This document shows, one piece after another, positions 26,355 through 35,885 of a stretch of DNA of 64,000 nt; position 1 is the first letter of the stretch, and each line of letters begins with the position of its first letter. Both the position numbers and the translations under genes were made by a program. Source of the DNA: Paracoccus saliphilus (lineage in GTDB: Bacteria; Pseudomonadota; Alphaproteobacteria; Rhodobacterales; Rhodobacteraceae); contig NZ_CP067140.1 in the NCBI RefSeq assembly GCF_028553805.1, positions 1,798,001 through 1,862,000 of the forward strand, in the 5' to 3' direction. Below the pieces are notes generated by a model. That model was not told the origin of the DNA, did not search any database, and saw only the letters and a list, made by a program, of their open reading frames with translations.

Positions 26355-29300
26355 ATGGCCCGTTTCTTCATCGACCGACCGGTATTTGCCTGGGTGATCT
26401 CGATCATCATCATGGGGATCGGCATATTGTCGATCACGACGTTGCCGGTCGCACAATATCCGCAGATCGCACCGCCCTCGGTGACGATCCGCGCGACCTA
26501 TCCCGGAGCTTCGGCAGATACCGTGGCGAATACGGTCACGCAGGTCATCGAACAGCAGATGACCGGGCTTGACGGGATGCGCTACATGTCGTCCAACTCG
26601 ACCTCGGACGGGACCTCCTCGACCACGCTGACCTTCGAGACCGGCACCGATGTCGATATCGCTCAGGTGCAGGTCCAGAACAAGCTGTCGCAGGCCACGC
26701 CGCTACTGCCAGAACCAGTGCAGAGGCAGGGTGTCAGGGTCGAGAAAGCCGCGTCGGGTTTTCTGATGGTGGTCGGCCTGATCGGGGACGAGAATTTCAA
26801 CGCGACCGATCTGAGCGACTACATGGTCACCAACCTTGTCGATGATCTCAGCCGGGTCGAAGGGATCGGCAGCGTGCAGGTTTTCGGCGCGCAATATGCC
26901 ATGCGCATCTGGCTGGATCCTGCCAAGCTCGCCGCCTACGAACTCGCGCCATCCGATGTTGTCGGGGCGGTTTCGGCGCAGAACACCCAGATTTCCGCGG
27001 GGGCATTCGGGGGTTTGCCCGCGGTTGACGGCCAGATGCTGAACGCCACCGTCACGGCGCAATCCCTGCTGTCCACGCCCGAGGATTTCCGCCAGATCGT
27101 TCTTCGCGCCGAAGAGAATGGCGGGCTGGTCCTGCTACAGGATGTCGCCCGGGTCGAAATCGGGGCCGAAACCTATGGCGGCGATCCGACCTATAACGGT
27201 CGACCCGCTTCCGGCATGGCGCTCAGCCTTGCGCCGGGGGCTAACGCGCTGGACACCGCCGAACGCGTGAAGGAGCGCATGGAGGAATTCGCGGAGTTCT
27301 TCCCCGAGGGCGTCGATTACGTGATCCCCTTCGATACCGCGCCATTCGTCGAGATCTCGATCGAGGAGGTGGTGCATACGCTGATCGAGGCCATCGTGCT
27401 GGTCTTCCTGGTCATGTATCTCTTTCTGCAGAATTGGCGGGCGACGCTGATTCCGACACTGGCGGTGCCTATCGTTCTGCTGGGGACGTTCGGGATCATG
27501 GCGGCCTTCGGCTTCACCATCAACACGCTGACCATGCTGGCCATGGTGCTGGCCATCGGCCTTCTGGTCGATGACGCCATCGTCGTGGTGGAGAATGTCG
27601 AGCGGATCATGGAGGAAGACGGGCTGCCTCCGCGCGAGGCGACCCGCAAATCCATGGGCCAGATCACCGGCGCCCTGATCGGGATTGCGCTGGTGTTGTC
27701 GGCGGTGTTTGTGCCGATGGCCTTTTTCGGCGGTTCGACCGGGGTGATCTATCAGCAATTCGCGATCACCATCGTGTCCGCCATGGCACTATCGGTTGTC
27801 GTCGCGTTGACCTTGACGCCGGCGCTCTGCGCGTCGTTGCTGCGACCGGCCCAGCATGGCGAGAAGCGCGGCTTCTTCGGCTTGTTCAATCGCGGTTTCG
27901 ACCGCACATCGCGCGGTTATACCGGTGCGGTGGGCTGGATCGTGCGCCGTCCGCTGCGGACTTTGCTGGTCTATATCGGGCTCGGAACGGTCATGGCGCT
28001 CCTGTTTATTCGCACGCCGGAAGGTTTCCTGCCCGATGAGGATCAGGGCATCATGTTCGTGCTGATCCAGGGCCCGACCGGTGCCACCGTCGAACGGACC
28101 GAGGCGGTTATCGATCAGGTCGAGAATTACTTCCTCAACGAAGAGGCCGAATCCGTCGATTCGATGTTCGGTGTGGCGGGTTTCAGCTTTGCCGGATCCG
28201 GGCAGAATGTCGGCATGGCATTCGTGCGGCTGAAGGATTGGGACGAACGACCATCGCCAGAGCAATCGGTGCAGGCCATCGCGGGCCGCGCCTTTGGGGC
28301 ACTGAGCCAGATCCGCGACGCGATGGTTTTCCCGGTCGTGCCGCCCGCAGTGATCGAACTGGGTAATGTCTCGGGCTTCGATTTCTACCTGCAGGCGCGG
28401 GGCGGGCAATCGCATGAACAGTTGCTTGAAGCGCGCAACCAGTTGATCGGCATGGCGACCGAAAGCCCGATGATCGCGCAGGTCCGCCCTTCGGGGCTGG
28501 AGGATGCGGCCCAGTATCGGCTGAATGTCGATTGGCGCAAGGCAGGTGCGATGGGGGTGACGGCCACCGATGTCGCCAACCTGATGCAGATCGCCTGGAC
28601 CGGGAATTACGTGAATGACTTCATCGACCGTGGACGGATCAAGAAGGTCTATGTCCAGGGCGAGGCAGATGCCCGTTCCGTGCCAAGCGATTTCGACAAA
28701 TGGCGGGTGCGCAATGCGACCGGCGGGCTGGTGCCATTCTCGAATTTTGCAGAAGGAGAATGGACCTTCGGTCCGCAGGGGCTGAGCCGTTATAACGGGA
28801 TGCCATCGATGCAAATCCAGGGCAGCCCGGTACCAGGTGTCAGCTCGGGCGATGCGATGGCCGAAATGGAACGGCTGACGGGCCAGCTTCCGGCGGGCTT
28901 CAATATTTCCTGGACAGGTTTGTCGCTCGAGGAACGCGAATCCGGCGACCAGACGACATTGCTTTACGCGCTGTCTCTGGCGGCGGTGTTCCTGTGCCTT
29001 GCCGCGCTTTACGAAAGCTGGGCGATCCCGCTGGCGGTGATCCTGGTCATGCCCATCGGTGTTCTCGGCGCGCTGGTCGGGGCCTATCTGGGCAAGTTCG
29101 ACAATGGGGTATTCTTCCAGGTCGGCTTGCTGACGGTGATCGGCCTGACCGGCAAGAACGCCATCCTGATCGTGGAATTCGCGCGAGAGCAGTCGCAGGC
29201 CGGGGTGCCGCTTTACAACGCCGTGGTCGAAGCCGCTCGCCAACGTTTCCGCCCGATTATCATGACTTCGATAGCCTTCTCGCTCGGGGTTCTGCCGCTG

Positions 29301-29486
29301 GTGCTATCCACCGGTGCGGGTGCGAATGGCCGCAACGCGATCGGTGCGACTGTGATGGGTGGAACACTGGCGGCAACGGCGATGGGTATCCTCTTTGCTC
29401 CGCTCTTCTTCGTGCTGATGCGCAGGATGTTGGGCCGCAAGGACACATGGGAAGACACGTCGGCAAGCACTGAAACCGCGCAGTGA
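26355..29486 (+). CDS. RND multidrug efflux permease (AcrB-like)
   Basis: From the ATG at 26355 the protein has 1043 residues, the normal size of hydrophobe/amphiphile RND pumps. It starts MARFFIDRPVFAWVISIIIMG and shows the family's transmembrane acids in LAIGLLVDDAIVVVENVERIM near residue 400. Twelve membrane helices and two large periplasmic loops are evident. The pump exports drugs or hydrophobic compounds by proton motive force with the adaptor. Open frame upstream of 26355 overlaps the adaptor and is not likely to be translated. Confidence 0.96.
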   Translation: MARFFIDRPVFAWVISIIIMGIGILSITTLPVAQYPQIAPPSVTIRATYPGASADTVANTVTQVIEQQMTGLDGMRYMSSNSTSDGTSSTTLTFETGTDVDIAQVQVQNKLSQATPLLPEPVQRQGVRVEKAASGFLMVVGLIGDENFNATDLSDYMVTNLVDDLSRVEGIGSVQVFGAQYAMRIWLDPAKLAAYELAPSDVVGAVSAQNTQISAGAFGGLPAVDGQMLNATVTAQSLLSTPEDFRQIVLRAEENGGLVLLQDVARVEIGAETYGGDPTYNGRPASGMALSLAPGANALDTAERVKERMEEFAEFFPEGVDYVIPFDTAPFVEISIEEVVHTLIEAIVLVFLVMYLFLQNWRATLIPTLAVPIVLLGTFGIMAAFGFTINTLTMLAMVLAIGLLVDDAIVVVENVERIMEEDGLPPREATRKSMGQITGALIGIALVLSAVFVPMAFFGGSTGVIYQQFAITIVSAMALSVVVALTLTPALCASLLRPAQHGEKRGFFGLFNRGFDRTSRGYTGAVGWIVRRPLRTLLVYIGLGTVMALLFIRTPEGFLPDEDQGIMFVLIQGPTGATVERTEAVIDQVENYFLNEEAESVDSMFGVAGFSFAGSGQNVGMAFVRLKDWDERPSPEQSVQAIAGRAFGALSQIRDAMVFPVVPPAVIELGNVSGFDFYLQARGGQSHEQLLEARNQLIGMATESPMIAQVRPSGLEDAAQYRLNVDWRKAGAMGVTATDVANLMQIAWTGNYVNDFIDRGRIKKVYVQGEADARSVPSDFDKWRVRNATGGLVPFSNFAEGEWTFGPQGLSRYNGMPSMQIQGSPVPGVSSGDAMAEMERLTGQLPAGFNISWTGLSLEERESGDQTTLLYALSLAAVFLCLAALYESWAIPLAVILVMPIGVLGALVGAYLGKFDNGVFFQVGLLTVIGLTGKNAILIVEFAREQSQAGVPLYNAVVEAARQRFRPIIMTSIAFSLGVLPLVLSTGAGANGRNAIGATVMGGTLAATAMGILFAPLFFVLMRRMLGRKDTWEDTSASTETAQ

Positions 29487-29550
29487 CCGGTCCATCGCTT
29501 GACCCGGCTCCGCCGATCACGCTTGATGAAACGCGTGAAAGGGGGCCAAG

Positions 29551-30453
29551 GTGATCGACAAGCTCGAGATGTTTCTGGCGGTGACCAAGGAGGGTCATTT
29601 CGGACGTGCCGCCGCCAGTCTGGGGATCACTCAGCCGACGCTCTCGGCCGGGATCAAGCAACTCGAGGAGCAGCTTGGGGTTTTGCTGATCTTTCGCGGC
29701 TCGCGCTATGGCGGCTTGACCCCCGAAGGGCAGAGCGCGCTGATATGGGCGCGCCGGATCGTCGGTGATACCAGGCAGTTGCGTGAGGAAATGCGGGCGA
29801 CTCGGCACGGGCTGTCCGGACGCTTGAGGATCGCGGCCATTCCCACGGCGCTGACCTGGGCCGCCAAGCTCAGTGCCCGTTTCGGGGCCATGCATCCGAA
29901 TGTCAGTTTCACGATCCTGTCGCGCACCTCCATCGATATCCTGCAAATGATCGACGATCTCGATATCGATGCCGGGATCTCCTATCTCGACAATGAACCC
30001 TTGGGCAAGGTGAGCACGGTTCCCTTGTATGACGAGCGTTACATGCTGGTTTGCGGAGAGGAGACCGAGTTTGCGAAACGTACCAGCATGGCATGGGCTG
30101 ATCTCGACGGGCAAAGGCTCTGCCTTCTGACTTCGGACATGCAAAACCGACGGATCATCAACCGCAATCTCGCCACCGCCGGGGTGACGCCGCTGGCAAT
30201 GGTCGAATCGACTTCAACCGTGGTGCTGGTTTCGCATGTCGTGGCGGGGGGGTGGCTGACCATCCTGCCCGAGGATATCGCGATTTTCCTCGCGCAGGGA
30301 AAGGCATTGCGGGTGGTTCCGATGCAAGGCGAGGACAGCACCCATGCCGTTGGCCTGGTGGCACCCTGGCGCGAGCCGCATACCCCGGTGCTCGAGGCGC
30401 TTTTGACGGAGGCGCGCCGAATGGGTGCGCGCCGGATGCGGACGAAGAAATGA
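29551..30453 (+). CDS. LysR-family transcriptional regulator
   Basis: The 300-residue regulator starts at GTG 29551 with the winged helix MIDKLEMFLAVTKEGHFGRAAASLGITQPTLSAGIKQLEEQLG. The substrate-binding domain follows from about residue 90. The N-terminal sequence resembles, from memory, regulators found with NAD-dependent formate dehydrogenase operons. Formate dehydrogenase needs molybdenum, and modABC lies next door in convergent orientation, so a role in Mo or formate metabolism is possible. Control of the RND operon upstream is the alternative. Confidence 0.85.
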   Translation: MIDKLEMFLAVTKEGHFGRAAASLGITQPTLSAGIKQLEEQLGVLLIFRGSRYGGLTPEGQSALIWARRIVGDTRQLREEMRATRHGLSGRLRIAAIPTALTWAAKLSARFGAMHPNVSFTILSRTSIDILQMIDDLDIDAGISYLDNEPLGKVSTVPLYDERYMLVCGEETEFAKRTSMAWADLDGQRLCLLTSDMQNRRIINRNLATAGVTPLAMVESTSTVVLVSHVVAGGWLTILPEDIAIFLAQGKALRVVPMQGEDSTHAVGLVAPWREPHTPVLEALLTEARRMGARRMRTKK

Positions 30454-30490
30454 TTTCGATCAAGTGACGGGCAGAGATAAATCCTTTCTG

Positions 30491-31594
30491 TCAAGGCTGT
30501 GAACCGACTAAACGCTCCGCGCCTCCGATGCTCCCCGGAGCGACCGAGACCGCCTTGAGTACCGCGTGAACCGGTTTGCCGGGCTCCAGTGCCAACGCCT
30601 TCGCCGAACGCCGGGTGATCCGCGCGAGGATGGCTTCGCCGCCTGCATCGAGCCGGACGAGCATGCCGATATCCGTTTCGGTCAGATCGCGAACAACCGC
30701 CGGCAGCACATTCAGCGCAGAGATCCCCTTGGGCCGGTCCAGCGCAATCATGACGTCCTGCGCAAGGATTCGCAGGCGCATGACAGCTCGCGGTGCGGCC
30801 CCGACATATGGCAAAAAGATCGTCCCGGTGGCGGTGCCAAGCCGGGTCAGCCCATCCGCTTCATGAGCCTCGATCCGGGCGGTGATGATCGCGCCGGTTT
30901 CGCGCAGGCCCAGTACCGGAGCGATGGCCGGATCGGACAGGATTTCGGCGGCAGTTCCCGCGCGTATGACATGACCGGATTCGATCAGGACAATACTGGT
31001 GGCCAGCCGGGCAATCTCGGCCGGCGCATGGCTGACATAGAGGATCGGCAGCCCGGTTTCGTCCCGCAGCCGCTCCAGATAGGGCAGGATCTCGGCCTTG
31101 CGCGCCTCGTCCAGCGCGGCCAGCGGCTCGTCCATCAAGAGCAGGCGCGGATCGGACAGGATCGCGCGTCCCAAGGCCACCCGCTGCCTTTCGCCCCCGG
31201 ACAGGGCCACGGGGCGTCGGCTTAGCAAGTGACCGATCCCGAGCATTTCGACGATCCGCGCGAAACCGGCGCGGTCGTGACGGCCCGAGAACCAGCGCCC
31301 GTAAAGCAGGTTCTGCCGTACCGTCAGATGGGGGAAAAGCCGTGCTTCTTGAAAGACATAGCCCATACCGCGCCGGTGTGGCGGCAGAAAGCGCCCGGTT
31401 TCACTGTCCGAAAGTAACCGCCCGTCCATCTCGATCCGGCCCCCATCGGGGCGCATCAGCCCGGCGACGGCGTTGACGATACTGGTCTTGCCCGAGCCCG
31501 AGCGTCCGAACAGCGCGGTCACGCCGGGCGGCGCCTCGAATGCGGCGTCCAGCGTGAAATCGGGAAAGCGGTGGCGGATCGAAACGGATAGCAT
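30491..31594 (-). CDS. modC: Molybdate ABC transporter ATP-binding protein
   Basis: From the ATG at 31594, which shares one base with the modB stop, the product has 367 residues. It has Walker A GRSGSGKTSIVNAV near residue 34, signature LSGGERQRVALGRA, and Walker B LLLMDEPLAALDEA. A C-terminal molybdate-binding (MOP/TOBE) domain includes VRLDAGGEAILARITRRSAKAL. It powers molybdate uptake. The open frame beyond 31594 reads through modB in another frame and is not part of the protein. Confidence 0.95.
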   Translation of the reverse strand: MLSVSIRHRFPDFTLDAAFEAPPGVTALFGRSGSGKTSIVNAVAGLMRPDGGRIEMDGRLLSDSETGRFLPPHRRGMGYVFQEARLFPHLTVRQNLLYGRWFSGRHDRAGFARIVEMLGIGHLLSRRPVALSGGERQRVALGRAILSDPRLLLMDEPLAALDEARKAEILPYLERLRDETGLPILYVSHAPAEIARLATSIVLIESGHVIRAGTAAEILSDPAIAPVLGLRETGAIITARIEAHEADGLTRLGTATGTIFLPYVGAAPRAVMRLRILAQDVMIALDRPKGISALNVLPAVVRDLTETDIGMLVRLDAGGEAILARITRRSAKALALEPGKPVHAVLKAVSVAPGSIGGAERLVGSQP

Positions 31595-32289
31595 CAGCGC
31601 GCCCCGATCCGCCGGGCGACCGCCCGCGCCAGCCATTCGGACAGGAACAGCGCCCCCATCGCGATCACCACCGCGACCAGCACAAGGCGCAGCGCCGAGT
31701 CCTCTCCCCCCGGCACCTGCAGGAAGGCGTAGACGGCAGAGGGCAGGGTCTGGGTCTGGCCGGGGATATTCGAGACGAAGGTGATCGTCGCGCCGAATTC
31801 CCCCACCGCCTTGGCGAAGCCCAGCACCATCCCGGCCATGATCCCCGGCAGGATCAACGGCAGGGTAATCGTGGCAAAGACCCAGATGCGCGGCGCGCCG
31901 AGCGTTGAGGCGGCCTGTTCCAGCTTCGGGTCCACCGCCTCGATGGCGAGGCGGATGGCGCGAACCATCAGGGGAAATCCCATGATCGCGGCTGCCAGCG
32001 CGGCACCCGTCCAGCGGAAGGCAAGCACGATGCCGATCTGGTCGAGGAATTGCCCGATCATGCCGCGCCGTCCGAAGGTCAGCAGCAGCAGATAGCCGGT
32101 CACCACCGGGGGCAGTACCAGCGGCAGATGCACGAGTACATTCAGCAGGCCACGTCCCGGAAAGCGCCAGCGTGCCAGGGCATAGGCCACCAGCAGCCCG
32201 AAAGGCAGGCTGGCCATCACCGCCACGGTCGAGACACGCAACGACAGGGCAACCGCCTGCCATTCCTCGGGGGATAGCCAGCCGCTCAT
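31594..32289 (-). CDS. modB: Molybdate ABC transporter permease
   Basis: The 231-residue inner-membrane protein has about five helices and the permease EAA-like loop in EAVDPKLEQAASTLGAPRIWVFATITLPLILPGI. It starts MSGWLSPEEWQAVALSLRV, typical of ModB. It is coupled to modC by a 1-bp overlap and follows modA by 3 bp. Confidence 0.95.
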   Translation of the reverse strand: MSGWLSPEEWQAVALSLRVSTVAVMASLPFGLLVAYALARWRFPGRGLLNVLVHLPLVLPPVVTGYLLLLTFGRRGMIGQFLDQIGIVLAFRWTGAALAAAIMGFPLMVRAIRLAIEAVDPKLEQAASTLGAPRIWVFATITLPLILPGIMAGMVLGFAKAVGEFGATITFVSNIPGQTQTLPSAVYAFLQVPGGEDSALRLVLVAVVIAMGALFLSEWLARAVARRIGAR

Positions 32290-32292
32290 GGA

Positions 32293-33069
32293 TCAGTCCG
32301 GCACGGTAAAGCCATGCCGGACGAAAACCTGTGCTGCGGCCTCGTCCGAAAGGGCGTCATGGAACTGACGATCGGCCTTATCCCGGGCGTCGGAAAGCAG
32401 CCCGGCGGGATAAATGATCGGGGGGTGGCTGGCGGCGGGAAACTCGCCGATCACGGTCACATTCTCGTCGGCCAGCGCGTCGCTGGCATAGACGATCCCA
32501 TATGGAGCCTCGCCGGTCGAAACCAGCGCCAGTGCCGTCCGGACGTTATCCGTTTGCGCAACATCCTCGACGACCCTGCCCCACAGCCCCAACTGGACCA
32601 GCGCGGCCTTGCCATATTGCCCTGCCGGAACCGAGTCCACCAATGCCATGGCCAGCTTGCCGCCGTCCAGCAATGCGGGCAGATCCGTCTCTGGTCCGAT
32701 CTCTTCCAGTTTGGATGCCTCCGGATCAGAGGCGATCAGGACCAGCCTGTTGCCCAGAATATCCTTGCGTCCGTCCTTGGCCAGAAGCCCGGCTTTCTCG
32801 ACCTCGTCCATCCATTCGACATTGGCCGAAACGAACAGATCCGCCGGAGCCCCGGCAAGGATTTGCTTGGCCAGTTGCCCGGAACCCGCATAGGAGATCG
32901 TAACCTCATGCCCTGTATCCGCGGCGAAACCTTCGGCCACCTCGTCCAGCGCGTTCTTCAGCGAGGCGGCCGCGAAAACCACCACTTCCTCGGCATTCGC
33001 GGATGCGGCGGCAATCAGCAGGATCGCGGGCATAAGGAAGGTGCGGAGAACTTGCATCGGCATATCCAT
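32293..33069 (-). CDS. modA: Molybdate-binding periplasmic protein
   Basis: The product of about 258 residues has a signal peptide (FLMPAILLIAAASANAEE) followed by VVVFAAASLKNALDEVAEGFAADTGHEVTISYAGSGQLAKQI, the ModA start with its Ser ligands. VSTGEAPYGIVYASDA near residue 180 is a further family block. I place the start at 33069, with 33063 and 33057 as alternatives. An upstream start at 33141 would put the Mo-box inside the gene. Confidence 0.93.
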   Translation of the reverse strand: MDMPMQVLRTFLMPAILLIAAASANAEEVVVFAAASLKNALDEVAEGFAADTGHEVTISYAGSGQLAKQILAGAPADLFVSANVEWMDEVEKAGLLAKDGRKDILGNRLVLIASDPEASKLEEIGPETDLPALLDGGKLAMALVDSVPAGQYGKAALVQLGLWGRVVEDVAQTDNVRTALALVSTGEAPYGIVYASDALADENVTVIGEFPAASHPPIIYPAGLLSDARDKADRQFHDALSDEAAAQVFVRHGFTVPD

Positions 33070-33074
33070 GGCTT

Positions 33075-33098
33075 CGATATGTTTAGGTGGATATATCG
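33075..33098. promoter_or_regulatory. Mo-box, probable ModE-type operator for modABC
   Basis: CGATATGT and ATATATCG flank 8 bp and form a near-perfect inverted repeat, 6 bp upstream of the modA start. Sequence and place agree with Mo-boxes bound by molybdate-loaded ModE/MopAB repressors, which shut off uptake when molybdate is plentiful. No modE gene is in the window. Confidence 0.65.
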
Positions 33099-33349
33099 CC
33101 TGCCCGATCCCGGCATGCAAGCGATATTTCCAGACGGACATAACCCGCGAATGCGCGCTTTACGGTTGATCTTTGCCGCGTCAAGGATTATTTGGGCCCC
33201 AGTCAATCGGGCGACATGGTCACAACAGGCCACAAGAATACGGGTCGGGCGCATAGCCACGACCCTTTGTCGTTACTGAAAGGCATCTAACAGACCGGCG
33301 GAGCCAACCGTCAGGCCAGATAAACAGACGTAAAGGAAACTGAAAACGC

Positions 33350-35029
33350 ATGTGCGCTAAAGCGACCATGGAGGAATTCGAAGCCCTCCTCAACGAAAGC
33401 TTCGACATGGACACGCCCGATGAGGGCAGTGTCGTCAAAGGCCGCGTCATCGCCATCGAGGCGGGACAAGCCATCATCGATGTCGGCTACAAGATGGAAG
33501 GCCGCGTCGATCTGAAAGAATTCGCAAATCCCGGCGAGGACGCCAATATCTCGGTCGGCGACGAAGTCGAGGTCTATCTGGACCGTGTCGAGAACGCCCG
33601 TGGCGAAGCCTCGATCAGCCGTGAAAAGGCCCGCCGCGAAGAAGCCTGGGATCGCCTGGAGAAAGCCTATGCCGATGAAGAGCGCGTCGAAGGCGCCATC
33701 TTCGGTCGCGTCAAGGGTGGCTTCACGGTCGATCTGGGCGGTGCCGTGGCCTTCCTGCCCGGCAGCCAGGTCGATGTCCGCCCCGTGCGCGACGCTGGCC
33801 CGCTGATGGGTCTGAAGCAGCCCTTCCAGATCCTGAAAATGGATCGCCGCCGTGGCAACATCGTTGTCTCGCGTCGCGCCATCCTGGAAGAAAGCCGCGC
33901 CGAACAGCGTGCCGAGGTTATCGCCAACCTGACCGAAGGCCAGAGCGTGGACGGTGTTGTCAAGAACATCACCGAATACGGCGCCTTCGTCGATCTGGGC
34001 GGTGTTGACGGTCTGCTGCATGTCACCGACATGGCATGGCGCCGCGTGAACCACCCCTCGGAAATCCTGTCGATCGGAGAGACCGTCAAGGTTCAGGTCA
34101 TCAAGATCAACAAGGAAAGCCACCGCATCAGCCTCGGCATGAAGCAGTTGCAGGACGATCCCTGGGATACCGTGGCCGACAAGTTCCCGCTCGGTTCGGT
34201 TCACCATGGCCGCGTGACCAACATCACCGATTACGGCGCCTTCGTGGAGCTGGAAGCCGGTGTCGAAGGCCTGGTCCATGTCTCGGAAATGAGCTGGACC
34301 AAGAAGAACGTCCATCCGGGCAAGATCGTCTCGACCTCGCAAGAGGTGGACGTCATGGTTCTGGAAATCGACGAAGCCAAGCGCCGCGTCAGCCTCGGTC
34401 TGAAGCAGACCATGCGCAACCCGTGGGAAGTCTTTGCCGAGACCCATCCGTCGGGCACCGTCATCGAAGGCGAAGTCAAGAACATCACCGAATTCGGTCT
34501 GTTCGTCGGCCTCGAAGGCGATATCGACGGCATGGTTCACCTGTCGGATATCAGCTGGGATGCCCGTGGCGAGGACGCCATCCAGGACTTCCGCAAGGGC
34601 GATGTCGTCAAGGCCGTCGTGCAGGACGTGGATGTCGAGAAAGAGCGCATCTCGCTGTCCATCAAGGCGCTTGAGAACGAGCATATGGCTGAAGCCGTTG
34701 ACGGCGTGAAGCGTGGCTCGATCGTCACCGTCGAAGTGACCGCGATCGAGGATGGCGGCGTCGAGGTGGAATATAACGGCGTCAAGTCGTTCATCCGCCG
34801 CAGCGACCTGGCCCGCGACCGTCAGGACCAGCGCCCCGAGCGCTTCCAGGTCGGCGACAAGGTCGATGCCCGCGTCACCAATGTCGACACCAAGACCCGT
34901 CGTCTCGGCCTGTCGATCAAGGCGCGCGAGATCGCCGAAGAGAAAGAGGCGATCGACCAGTATGGCAGCTCGGATTCGGGTGCCTCGCTTGGCGACATCC
35001 TCGGCGCAGCGCTGAAGCGCGACGAGTAA
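33350..35029 (+). CDS. rpsA: 30S ribosomal protein S1
   Basis: The 559-residue protein has six S1 RNA-binding repeats with recurring blocks such as VKNITEYGAFVDLGGVDGLLHVTDMAW, VTNITDYGAFVELEAGVEGLVHVSEMSW and VKNITEFGLFVGLEGDIDGMVHLSDISW. It helps load mRNA onto the 30S subunit. The ATG at 33350 follows GTAAAGGAAAC. The usual upstream neighbour cmk is missing; modA lies there instead, divergently. Confidence 0.98.
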   Translation: MCAKATMEEFEALLNESFDMDTPDEGSVVKGRVIAIEAGQAIIDVGYKMEGRVDLKEFANPGEDANISVGDEVEVYLDRVENARGEASISREKARREEAWDRLEKAYADEERVEGAIFGRVKGGFTVDLGGAVAFLPGSQVDVRPVRDAGPLMGLKQPFQILKMDRRRGNIVVSRRAILEESRAEQRAEVIANLTEGQSVDGVVKNITEYGAFVDLGGVDGLLHVTDMAWRRVNHPSEILSIGETVKVQVIKINKESHRISLGMKQLQDDPWDTVADKFPLGSVHHGRVTNITDYGAFVELEAGVEGLVHVSEMSWTKKNVHPGKIVSTSQEVDVMVLEIDEAKRRVSLGLKQTMRNPWEVFAETHPSGTVIEGEVKNITEFGLFVGLEGDIDGMVHLSDISWDARGEDAIQDFRKGDVVKAVVQDVDVEKERISLSIKALENEHMAEAVDGVKRGSIVTVEVTAIEDGGVEVEYNGVKSFIRRSDLARDRQDQRPERFQVGDKVDARVTNVDTKTRRLGLSIKAREIAEEKEAIDQYGSSDSGASLGDILGAALKRDE

Positions 35030-35059
35030 TCAAGGCATCAGCCTTGGAAATGTGATTGG

Positions 35060-35090
35060 CCCGTCCCCGGATAGGGGGCGGGTTTTCTTT
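35060..35090 (+). terminator. Rho-independent terminator of rpsA
   Basis: CCCGTCCCC and GGGGGCGGG form a strong stem with a 5-nt loop, followed by TTTTCTTTGTCTTTT. It lies 31 bp after the rpsA stop. Confidence 0.9.
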
Positions 35091-35168
35091 GTCTTTTGTC
35101 TTTTCGGATTGCTTCTGCCGCTCGACCGGCTCATTTTGCCCCTCGGGATCGTGACAGGAGGCAAGGTG

Positions 35169-35810
35169 ATGGGTTGGGCCGAAATCGCGGCATTCGCACT
35201 GGCAACCGCATTGCTGGTTGCATCACCCGGACCGAATGGCGTGCTGATCGCCCGCACCGTCCCGACATCGGGACCTGCGGCCGGCCTTGCCAACATCGCC
35301 GGCTTCTTCACCGCCTTCTATATCCATGGTGCCCTGTCGATCCTCGGCATTGCGATCATCCTGCTGCAATCGGCCACAGCTTTCATGATCGTCAAGTACC
35401 TGGGCGCGGCCTATCTGTTCTGGATCGGGATCAAGTCTTTGCTTCAGGCCATCCGGGGTGAGATTGCGACTCCCGGCAGCGTGCGACCCGCGCAGCGGAA
35501 ACGAAGCTTGTGGCGCGCCTATGTCGAGGGATTGCTGACCAATGGGCTGAATCCCAAGGTTTCGATGTTCTATCTCGCGGTGTTTCCACAGTTCATCCCG
35601 GCCAGCGCTCACCCGACAGCCTCGGCATTCCTGCTGGTCTTCGTGCATTCGGCGATCAACGTGATCTGGTTCGGCGCGATGGTCATGCTGTTTTCGCGTC
35701 TGACAGGGCTGGCACGCAGCAACCGGGTTCAGCGCTGGTTGAAAGGCGTGACCGGGATCGTCTTCATCGGATTCGGCGCCAAGCTGGCAAGCTGGCGCGC
35801 CGCGATCTGA
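35169..35810 (+). CDS. LysE-family amino-acid exporter
   Basis: From the ATG at 35169 (AGGAGG 7 nt upstream) the product has 213 residues with about six membrane helices. The start MGWAEIAAFALATALLVASPGPNGVLIARTVP contains the PGPN motif of the LysE/RhtB family, and TNGLNPKVSMFYLAVFPQF is the second family block. Such proteins export amino acids or homoserine lactones. The track upstream to 35052 overlaps the rpsA terminator and is not coding. Confidence 0.9.
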   Translation: MGWAEIAAFALATALLVASPGPNGVLIARTVPTSGPAAGLANIAGFFTAFYIHGALSILGIAIILLQSATAFMIVKYLGAAYLFWIGIKSLLQAIRGEIATPGSVRPAQRKRSLWRAYVEGLLTNGLNPKVSMFYLAVFPQFIPASAHPTASAFLLVFVHSAINVIWFGAMVMLFSRLTGLARSNRVQRWLKGVTGIVFIGFGAKLASWRAAI

Positions 35811-35885
35811 CCGGTGATGCTTGCCGGTCAGACCGCCACTCCATATGCTGCCCCGGCATAAACCATCTTCTTCCAAGGATCGCCA

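Noticed and set aside
33311..34684. 457-codon open frame opposite rpsA
   Set aside because: Antisense shadow of rpsA; its repeated composition mirrors the S1 repeats.
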